Assembly (NCBI GenBank): GCA_034437215.1
Contig: DAOTVC010000014.1
Location: forward strand, 1 to 22,769
Length of the DNA: 22,769 nucleotides
Source: DAOTVC01 sp034437215
Lineage (GTDB): Bacteria; Chloroflexota; Anaerolineae; B4-G1; SLSP01
Direction of reading: 5' to 3'
Shown: one piece after another, positions 16,762 to 22,769 of the stretch
Layout: every line of letters starts with the position of its first letter
Position numbering within the stretch: position 1 is the stretch's first letter
Program-made: the position numbers and the translations under genes
Notes under the pieces: model-generated
The model's database searches: none
Told to the model about the DNA's origin: nothing
What the model saw: the letters and a program-made list of their open reading frames with translations, nothing else

Positions 16762-17691
16762 CTAAAAGATCTGTAGGTGACCGCTGGTGTCGCCGTCCGG
16801 TAGCCAACCAGCAGCATCGCTGACCCGATGCAGGTGCTCGACGGTCTGGTCCTCCACAGTCTCCTCGACCTCGATCGTCCACTCCTCCGTCGCTTCCTCC
16901 TCCCTTTCGGACTCCGGAAGGGAGGGAGTGTCTTCATCCCGGCGCTCTCGTGCCAGGCGACGCAGGGCTTCTGCAGCAGAGGTCAGGGCGGCGTCATCCG
17001 CCGCTTCTTGGAGGGCTTCGCTTGCGCCCTCACTGATGTGGCGTCGCAGGGTGAGGCGTTCCTCGTCTAGCGCCGTCTCGACGCGCTGGCGCAGGGCTTC
17101 CGGCTCTTCGCCGGGTTCGATATCCCCCACCTCTTCCGTCACCTCCCCCCGGATGCAGGTAGTGGCGTGGTGGGTACGCTTGAGGTTCACGTCGTAGACC
17201 ACTTGCATGAGGTCCGGCTCGCCTTCCAGTGCTGCGATGGCACGCGCCTTCTGCTCGGCGTCCAAGCGCAGATTGAAGACGGCGGCATTGTTCCCGAAGC
17301 CGGAGGGGGTGGCGGTCGCCACGCTTTGCAGCTCTCCGTGAGGGTCTGCGATGAGCAGTGTGACCTTTTCAACGTCGTAGGGCGCGGGAGCGAAGCGGAT
17401 TTGCGGTGCCGGGGGGGCATCCTCCTGCTTTGCGATGAGAGTCCGGAAGCGCTGAAATGCTTCCTGATCTATGCTCCACTCGGTGGTGATCTGGAGCATG
17501 GCGAAGTCGTCACCGGCAACGAGGTTGAGTTGAGGGGCACCAGCAGCGGAACGCTGCACGCCGGGCGTCCCGGGTACGTAGTGATAGAGCGAAGGATCGA
17601 CCGGACTTGGATAGAAGCGGGGTTCTTGTTGTTCGTTATCTGACCCCGTGTTCTCACGACGTGCACGCCCCCCCAGGTTATCTGCGCTCAT
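16762..17691 (-). CDS. Short operon paralogue lacking beta modules, 309 aa; first gene
   Basis: First gene after the strong promoter. It is a reduced family member. FYPSPVDPSLYHYVPGTPGV (residues 26-45) replaces the DHE-x-P motif. FGNNAAVFNLRLDAEQ (about 131-146) with AIAALEGEPDLMQVVYDVNL matches the second shared motif. The rest (about 185-290) is acidic and helical, and there are no C-terminal sandwich modules. The first 22 residues are hydrophilic, so it is not a secretion signal. It could be a regulator, adaptor or capping subunit for the longer relatives, but that is only suggested by its size and first position. The start at 17691 has GAGGAAGAGGGG four bases upstream and a leader of about 40 bases from the predicted transcription start. 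Confidence 0.85.
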   Translation of the reverse strand: MSADNLGGRARRENTGSDNEQQEPRFYPSPVDPSLYHYVPGTPGVQRSAAGAPQLNLVAGDDFAMLQITTEWSIDQEAFQRFRTLIAKQEDAPPAPQIRFAPAPYDVEKVTLLIADPHGELQSVATATPSGFGNNAAVFNLRLDAEQKARAIAALEGEPDLMQVVYDVNLKRTHHATTCIRGEVTEEVGDIEPGEEPEALRQRVETALDEERLTLRRHISEGASEALQEAADDAALTSAAEALRRLARERRDEDTPSLPESEREEEATEEWTIEVEETVEDQTVEHLHRVSDAAGWLPDGDTSGHLQIF

Positions 17692-17739
17692 CGATCCCCT
17701 CTTCCTCTTTTTGAACGGCTAACAGTAATTTACACTATG

Positions 17740-17768
17740 ATTATATCACTTATTATTAATTATGTCAA
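17740..17768 (-). promoter_or_regulatory. Perfect-consensus sigma-70 promoter of the operon
   Basis: On the minus strand TTGACA (17768-17763) and TATAAT (17745-17740) are both exact consensus hexamers with the optimal 17-base spacer, which is AT-only apart from two G bases. Transcription would start near 17733, about 42 bases before the ATG at 17691. No repressor palindrome overlaps it that I can see, so strong constitutive housekeeping expression is the simplest reading. No other promoter this good lies between the nine operon genes. Confidence 0.88.
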
Positions 17769-18430
17769 GCGGTTTTTTGAGAGCAAGATCGCCACTCGGT
17801 CGACCACGGGATGGACGAGCAACGAGGGTGGCCCCTCTTGCAAAAGTTTGTTGCTGAATCGGCCAGAAGTGTACAACCGGCATCCCCACCGGGGTCGGCA
17901 TCCTGGGCAGCGTCGTACTGGTGGGGTTACCCGTTGGCCTCTGGCTGACGCGGAGGTGAAGGATGGGCCCTGGGATGCAGATCCGGCTCCAGCTGCTGAT
18001 CACGCTCGGGACCTGTGCGACCGTCTGTCGCCTAGCGGAAGGTCTGCCTCACCAAGTGGGGCTGTTGAATCTCCAAGATCCGGAGGCGTTAGCGTCCCTA
18101 TCGCCTCCGGGCTGGTACGATAGCGCCGCACGTTGTTCACGCGACGGTCGCTACGGGTGTGAGCCGCCGGCCCCAGCCTCTCCGAACCCATCCACGTCGA
18201 CTACGTCGTCGGGTACAGATCGGGTACCTCGTGGCAGCGGCCCCAGGATCTTCCCATGACCCAGGCCCTCTGGGCGCCGGACGGTAGTAAAGTGGCCTCT
18301 ACGACCGTCGACCCCCTCTGGGTGGTAGCACGACTGCCGGAGCCCTTGAGGCCCTCGTCAAGAATGCTTCGTAAAAGGCCAGGACCTTTGTGCGGATGTA
18401 ACGGATGCTCGATGAGGCGCGCGACTTCTT
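17769..18430. other. Gene-free interval between the ATPase gene and the operon
   Basis: About 660 bases with no supportable gene. Short open frames exist on both strands, but they lack a good ribosome-binding site and look compositionally random. One 31-codon plus-strand frame near 17875-17965 encodes a hydrophobic stretch (GILGSVVLVGLPVGLWLTRR); it has no clear start and may be a decayed fragment or chance. A weak hairpin (AAAGG-6-CCTTT at about 18374-18389), followed on the minus strand by four T, could end ATPase transcription, but the stem is short. The region may be remnant DNA. Confidence 0.5.
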
Positions 18431-21190
18431 CTAGCGCATCTGTTGGCGCACCAGCTTCACTACTTCGACGGCGACGAAGACGAGGGCACTCAGCCCGATG
18501 CTCAGCAGCAGCTGGCCCCAGGTGAGAGAGACGGTGTTGAAGATCCTCTGCAGGAAGGGGACGTAGACCACGGCCATCTGGAGCACGAAGGTCAGCACTA
18601 CCGCCCCCATCAGGGCCGGATTGGTGAAGAGTCCCAGCTGCAGGAGCAGCAAGCGGTCCGAGCGGATGGCGAGGGCGTTCCCCATCTGGGCCAGGGCCAG
18701 GGTGGTGAAGACCATGGTGCGCCACACGCCACTGGCCACGTCCGTCTGGGGGCTGGCGGCGAAGAGCTGGGGTAGCAGGGAGACGATCCCCATCAGCGGC
18801 CCCACCCAGAGGATGTAGGTGCCGAGCCCGCGGGCCAGGACGCTCTCGTCGGGGGGATAGGGCGGGCGTTTCATGGTGTCCGGGGCGGTGGGCTCCACCC
18901 CCAGGGCCAGCCCGGGCAGGCCGTCCGTCACCAGGTTGATCCACAGGATCTGGACGGCACCCAGGGGGATGGGCAGGCCGAGGAGCGGGGCGACCAGCAT
19001 GACCACGATCTCCCCGACGTTGCTCGACATGGTGTACTTGACGAACTTGCGGATGTTCTCGTAGATGGTGCGCCCCTCCTCCACGGCGTGAACGATGGTC
19101 GCGAAGTTGTCGTCCAGCAGCACCATGTCGGCGGCCTCCTTGCTCACGTCGGTCCCCGTGATGCCCATCGCCACGCCGATATCGGCCCGCTTGAGCGCCG
19201 GGGCGTCGTTGACGCCGTCCCCCGTCATGGACACCACCTGCCCCCGGTTCTTGAGGGCTTCGACGATCTTCACCTTGTGCTCGGGGCTGACCCGGGCGTA
19301 GACGGAGACCTCCTCGACGATGTCGTCCAGTTCGTCGACCGACATCTTCGCCAGCTGCTGCCCGGTCACCACCTGGCGCTCCGGCGCCCGGTCGCCCTGC
19401 GTGATACCCAGGTCGTGGGCGATGTTCAACGCCGTGAGGGGGTGGTCGCCGGTGATCATCACCGGGCGGATACCCGCCGAGCGGCATTCGGCGACGGCCT
19501 CCCGCACCTCCGTACGCGGGGGATCGATCATGCCGGTCAGCCCGATGAAGATCGCGTCGGTCTCTAGCGTCTCCTCGTTGGCCTCCTCGGGAAGGACATC
19601 GGGCAGCCGCATCGCTACGCCGAGCACGCGCATCCCCTCCTCCGCAAGCTCGTTGTTCGCCCGCTCGATGCGCGCCCGCCACTCGGCATCCAGAGGTTCG
19701 ATCTGCCCTTCGTTCCAGACGCGGTCACTGATCTCCAACAGGCTGTCCACGCCCCCCTTGGTGAAGATCACGTGACGGCTGTCGGGCAGATAGTCGAGGA
19801 GCCGTTCCACCGCCTCGTCCTCGACCGTGGCTTCCTCGGGCACGCGGTGCACGGTGGTCATGCGCTTGCGTTCGGAGGTGAAGGGCGCCTCGGCCACCCG
19901 CGGGAAGAGGCGCTCCAGATCGGCCTTCCACAGCCCCAGCCTTGCGGCCGCGACCACCAATGCGCCCTCCGTGGGATCGCCGATGGCGTGATAGCCCGGC
20001 GTCTCGTCGTCGTAGGGTTGCAGGGTAGCGTCGTTGGCCAGGGCTCCACCCGCCAGCAGCAGAGCGATGCTGGGGTTCGGTTCGGAGATCAGCTTCTCGT
20101 CGTGCGCAAGGGTGGCCCCCGAGCGTTCCAGGCGCGTCGTGAGGTCCAACTCGGTGCCCGCGACGTCGAGGCAGGTCACCGTCATGCGATTCTGCGTCAG
20201 CGTGCCGGTCTTATCGGAGCAGATGGTGGTGACGGAGCCCAACGTCTCCACGGCGGGCAGCTTGCGGATGAGCGCCTGCCGGCGGACCATCCGTTGGGCG
20301 CCCAGGGCCAGCGCGATGGTGACCACCGTGGGCAAGCCCTCGGGCACCGCCGCCACCGCCAGGCTGATGGCGGTGATGAACATCTCTTCCAGGGGTTCAC
20401 CCCGCCATACCCCGATGGCGAAGACGATGATCACGAGGATGAAGGCCCCAACGGCCAACCACTTGCCCAACTCCGCCATCTTGCGCTGCAGGGGCGTCTG
20501 CTCCTCCGACACCTGCTGGAGCAGGTCGGCGATGTTCCCGAGCTGCGTCTCCATGCCCGTCTCGACCACGACGGCGCTGCCCCGCCCGTAACTGATGGAG
20601 GTGCCCATGAAGACCATGTTTCGACGGTCGCCCAGGGGCAGGGAGTCGTCTTCGAGGGGCCGTTCGGTCTTGTCCACCGGCACCGACTCTCCCGTAAGGG
20701 CGGCCTCCTCGGCGCGCAGATTCACCGACTCGATCACGCGCCCGTCGGCGGGCACCCGGTCCCCCGCCTCGAGAAGCACGACGTCGCCGGGCACCAGGCT
20801 GGTCACCTCGACCTCCTGAATCTGGTCGTTGCGGCGCACCCGCACCGTGGGCACCGAGAGCTGCTTGAGCGCGGCCATGGCCCGTTCGGCGCGGTACTCC
20901 TGGGTAAAGCCGAGGATGGCGTTGAGGATGACGATGATCAGGATCATAATGGCATCCGTCGTCTTGCCGACGGCAAAGGAGATCACCGCCGCCACCAACA
21001 GCACCACCACCATGGTCTCGGTGAACTGGCTCAGCAGCACCTTCAGGGGGCTGCGCAGGCCCCGCTCCTCGAGCTCGTTGGGGCCATACCGTTCCAGACG
21101 CTGCTTCACCTCCGCCGCGTCCAATCCGCTCGCGGAGGTCCCCAACTCTTCGTAGACGCGCTCCCGCTCCCACGTGTGCCAGGTGCTCAT
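18431..21190 (-). CDS. P-type Ca2+-transporting ATPase (P2A, SERCA-like), 919 aa
   Basis: Membrane pump that uses ATP to move cations, most likely Ca2+, out of the cytoplasm. It has a cation-ATPase N-terminal region (residues about 5-70), actuator motif TGES (166-169), M4 motif AVAAVPEGLP (PEGLP at 283-287), phosphorylation motif DKTGTLT (D326), nucleotide-domain KGGVD, hinge TGDGVNDAP (656-664), and M5-M6 motifs SSNVGE and NLVTDGLPGLALG (N752, D756). The glutamate in PEGLP, the N and E of SSNVGE and the N and D of NLVTDG match Ca2+ ligands of SERCA, which favours Ca2+ over Na+/K+ or H+. The length is normal for the family. The start at 21190 has GGGAGGG upstream and the next membrane segments follow in order. 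It appears to be a housekeeping gene, separate from the operon downstream. Confidence 0.95.
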   Translation of the reverse strand: MSTWHTWERERVYEELGTSASGLDAAEVKQRLERYGPNELEERGLRSPLKVLLSQFTETMVVVLLVAAVISFAVGKTTDAIMILIIVILNAILGFTQEYRAERAMAALKQLSVPTVRVRRNDQIQEVEVTSLVPGDVVLLEAGDRVPADGRVIESVNLRAEEAALTGESVPVDKTERPLEDDSLPLGDRRNMVFMGTSISYGRGSAVVVETGMETQLGNIADLLQQVSEEQTPLQRKMAELGKWLAVGAFILVIIVFAIGVWRGEPLEEMFITAISLAVAAVPEGLPTVVTIALALGAQRMVRRQALIRKLPAVETLGSVTTICSDKTGTLTQNRMTVTCLDVAGTELDLTTRLERSGATLAHDEKLISEPNPSIALLLAGGALANDATLQPYDDETPGYHAIGDPTEGALVVAAARLGLWKADLERLFPRVAEAPFTSERKRMTTVHRVPEEATVEDEAVERLLDYLPDSRHVIFTKGGVDSLLEISDRVWNEGQIEPLDAEWRARIERANNELAEEGMRVLGVAMRLPDVLPEEANEETLETDAIFIGLTGMIDPPRTEVREAVAECRSAGIRPVMITGDHPLTALNIAHDLGITQGDRAPERQVVTGQQLAKMSVDELDDIVEEVSVYARVSPEHKVKIVEALKNRGQVVSMTGDGVNDAPALKRADIGVAMGITGTDVSKEAADMVLLDDNFATIVHAVEEGRTIYENIRKFVKYTMSSNVGEIVVMLVAPLLGLPIPLGAVQILWINLVTDGLPGLALGVEPTAPDTMKRPPYPPDESVLARGLGTYILWVGPLMGIVSLLPQLFAASPQTDVASGVWRTMVFTTLALAQMGNALAIRSDRLLLLQLGLFTNPALMGAVVLTFVLQMAVVYVPFLQRIFNTVSLTWGQLLLSIGLSALVFVAVEVVKLVRQQMR

Positions 21191-21264
21191 GGTTTCCCCT
21201 CCCTCTTCGGGTCTTTCTTTTCGATAAGGACGGACTGCTCCACGCTACAATAGCGTTCCCCTTT

Positions 21265-21294
21265 AGCATAACACGAGGGCCGGCAGGGACGCAA
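21265..21294 (-). promoter_or_regulatory. Possible promoter of the Ca2+-ATPase gene
   Basis: On the minus strand TTGCGT (21294-21289) and TATGCT (21270-21265) are 18 bases apart, a fair but not strong sigma-70 match. It lies about 75 bases before the ATPase ATG. There is no better candidate in the 253-base gap after the caspase-like gene. Confidence 0.35.
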
Positions 21295-21335
21295 TATATC
21301 CGGATACAGAAAACGGGTATAAAGGAAGTTACATT

Positions 21336-21380
21336 CTCACCAGGAGGAGAGGCGGGGGGCGAAGGCTCTCCTCCTGTGAG
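21336..21380. terminator. Strong stem-loop after the caspase-like gene
   Basis: Arms CTCACCAGGAGGAGAG (21336-21351) and CTCTCCTCCTGTGAG (21366-21380) pair over 15 bases with one bulged C and a 14-base loop. It lies 64 bases past the caspase-like stop and about 40 bases before the possible ATPase promoter. No U-run follows on either strand, so it is not a classic intrinsic terminator; it may stabilise the 3' end of the upstream transcript or have another role. Confidence 0.45.
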
Positions 21381-21443
21381 CAACTCCTCTGCACGATGGG
21401 GCACTTTTCGAGGAGTGACCGGGATTCCGTACCGGCCGGAGGA

Positions 21444-22769
21444 TTAGCGCAAGCTCTCCACCACCTCCAGAACCACGCCCCGCAGCCCGGCACGGGGATC
21501 GGCGAGGAGGGCCAGCACGGAGGCCTGGAACTGGGGCGCCAGCTGTCCGACGGCGCGCAGCCGCCGCCGTACGAGCGCCGGATCGGCGCCCGCACCCAGG
21601 GCCAGCTCCGCCTCGACCTCCTCGAGGTCCGCCCGCAGGTCGGCGCGCTCCTCCCGGGTTAACCCCGGATAGGTCGCGAGGAGGGTGTAGATCCGGCGGA
21701 AGGCCCCCTGCCGGGCCTGCTCCGTCCCGCCGCCCTGGATGACGGTGCTGCGGCTGTGATTGCCGATGACGTTGCCGTCGCCCGTGATCCGGATGTTGTC
21801 CCGGCCCACGAAGTCGCCCGCGACGTTGGTCTGCCGTCCCACCCGCTGCCCCCGCTGGTCGAAGAGGGTGTGGCGTTCGCCCGTGACCACGTCGCCGCCG
21901 ACGCTACCCCCCACGTGCACGCCCCCGGCCCCCACCGCCGTGGCGCCCGCACCCTGGGCGATGGCGCCGTCCCCGTGCAGGGTGGCCCGGTAGAGGGTCT
22001 GGATGGTCGCCTCCGCCTCCGGCTGCACCGCCTCCCACCCCGCCGCCGGCAGCCCCTTGCCCCCCCGCAGGAGGGCCACGGGAAAGTCCTCGGTGGCGGT
22101 GTCGAAGAAGGGCGTCTGCTCCGCCCGACAGAGGGTGCGGGCGCTCTGCGGCACCGCCTGCCCCAGGTGATTCATCAGGTTGGAGACGCGCACTACCTGC
22201 GTGCCGGGGCGATTGCCCGCGCCCTGCAGCGCCTCGAGGAGGTGGTAGGTGTAAAGGCTTAGGGTGCCGTCGGGACGGACCCAGGAGCGCTGGGCGCCGC
22301 GGGAGGCGGTAAAGACCGCACGTCCCTCTCCCTCCTTCAGAGCCTCGACCAGCCCCTGGGGTAGAGCGCGCTCCTGCCAGGCGGGGGGCAGGTCGGTGCC
22401 CGCTGCCTCCTTCGCCGTCGCCATCCCTTCGGCGTGGCAGCTGTCGATGATGACCAGGAGCCGCCGGGCGGGGAGGGCCCGCAGTCCCTCCGTGAAGGCC
22501 TCCGCCGCCAGGGCCGAGCCGGGAATGTCGAAGGGGCGGACGTCGTGGGGGATCAGGTAGTAGCGCTCCGTGCTCTCGTCGAGCCAGCCGTGACCCGAGT
22601 AGTAGACGACGGCGGTCGCCTCCGGATCGGCAGTCGCGCGCTCTCCCAGCCAGACCAGCCCCTCGAGGATGGCGGCTCGGGTGGCCTGGGCGTCGTGGAG
22701 CAGGCGCACGTGTTGGGCGTCGGCGGGGTAGGCGCAGAGGTCGGGGTTGGTGAGCGCCCTCTGTAGGGT
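21444..22769 (-). CDS. Caspase-family (peptidase C14) protein, 5' end outside window
   Basis: Cysteine peptidase of the metacaspase/orthocaspase type. The frame is open to the right edge; the GTG at 22709 is only an internal valine, because the 20 codons before it continue the fold (NPDLCAYPADAQHVRLLHDA). The catalytic dyad is present: histidine in VVYYSGHGW (codon at 22590-22592) and cysteine in LLVIIDSCHAEG (codon at 22437-22439). After the peptidase domain there is a glycine-rich repeat stretch (GDGAIAQGAGATAVGAGG, then VGGSVGGDVVTG, then VAGDFVGRDNIRITGDGN), probably a short beta-helix. A helical C-terminal domain of about 90 residues follows and ends in VVLEVVESLR. Caspase domains with such tails are known from bacterial signalling or cell-death proteins, usually with an Arg-directed activity; the substrate here is unknown. 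The missing N-terminus is about 50-60 residues. Confidence 0.9.
   Translation of the reverse strand, partial: TLQRALTNPDLCAYPADAQHVRLLHDAQATRAAILEGLVWLGERATADPEATAVVYYSGHGWLDESTERYYLIPHDVRPFDIPGSALAAEAFTEGLRALPARRLLVIIDSCHAEGMATAKEAAGTDLPPAWQERALPQGLVEALKEGEGRAVFTASRGAQRSWVRPDGTLSLYTYHLLEALQGAGNRPGTQVVRVSNLMNHLGQAVPQSARTLCRAEQTPFFDTATEDFPVALLRGGKGLPAAGWEAVQPEAEATIQTLYRATLHGDGAIAQGAGATAVGAGGVHVGGSVGGDVVTGERHTLFDQRGQRVGRQTNVAGDFVGRDNIRITGDGNVIGNHSRSTVIQGGGTEQARQGAFRRIYTLLATYPGLTREERADLRADLEEVEAELALGAGADPALVRRRLRAVGQLAPQFQASVLALLADPRAGLRGVVLEVVESLR

Noticed and set aside
2702..17691. Contractile injection system or prophage tail cluster
   Set aside because: No sheath, tube, baseplate, AAA+ ATPase or LysM-spike gene is present in the window; only the peptidase and wall-binding protein would fit, so I do not name it so.
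17737..18123. 128-codon plus-strand open frame in the gap
   Set aside because: It starts within the promoter, has no ribosome-binding site, and its product is low-complexity and unlike a protein.
18201..19682. 493-codon minus-strand frame overlapping the ATPase 3' end
   Set aside because: Most of it is an out-of-frame reading of the ATPase gene, with G/R/A/P-rich composition; the part beyond the ATPase stop shows no domain or start.
19772..21253. 493-codon plus-strand open frame opposite the ATPase
   Set aside because: The minus strand encodes a complete P-type ATPase with all family motifs; the plus-strand product is histidine-rich noise.

Overview
This is a high-GC bacterial window (roughly two thirds G+C by eye) in which every supportable gene lies on the minus strand, so transcription runs from right to left. 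Gene starts have strong GGAGG-type Shine-Dalgarno sites, and two promoters match the sigma-70 consensus. The taxon cannot be fixed from sequence alone. The caspase-like gene with a glycine-rich repeat tail and the SERCA-like P-type ATPase look to me like Chloroflexota or a similar environmental lineage, but this is a weak inference.

Layout, in transcription order. (a) 22769-21444: 3' part of a caspase-family (peptidase C14) gene whose start lies outside the window. (b) 21190-18431: a complete P-type Ca2+-ATPase. (c) 18430-17769: about 660 bases with no convincing gene. (d) 17768-17740: a perfect TTGACA-17-TATAAT promoter. (e) 17691-2702: nine co-oriented genes with short gaps, read here as one operon: 309 aa, 746 aa, 757 aa, 665 aa, 435 aa (two-domain cell-wall peptidase), 101 aa, 801 aa, 598 aa and 384 aa (peptidoglycan-binding). 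(f) 2656-2629: a second good promoter and a ~140-base leader. (g) 2479-1: an SNF2/RapA-like helicase gene running off the left edge.

The operon is the interesting part. Six of its proteins (309, 746, 757, 665, 801 and, more weakly, 598 aa) appear to be paralogues of a family I cannot name. They share an N-terminal region with a D-H-E/D-x-P followed by an aromatic-rich Y-x-P motif, and a later 'G-D-N-x-A-x-F-S-L-x-L, G-A, L-E-x-A, V-I-Y-x-L' motif. The large ones add tandem ~100-residue probable beta-sandwich modules marked by 'L-R-Y-E/D-D-x-x-N-D'. One paralogue has two ribosomal L7/L12 C-terminal-like repeats at its N-terminus and a long coiled coil in its middle. They are encoded with a fused M74-like plus M15-like murein peptidase and a peptidoglycan-binding protein, none with an evident signal peptide. 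A multi-subunit assembly that acts on or crosses a cell wall is a reasonable hypothesis, but it is inference.

Two repeat elements sit in the operon: a ~106-bp MITE with 12-bp terminal inverted repeats and a 9-bp target duplication that includes the stop codon of the 757-aa gene, and a ~210-bp imperfect palindrome carrying the dispersed 'ACCACAGAG...CACAGAG' motif.
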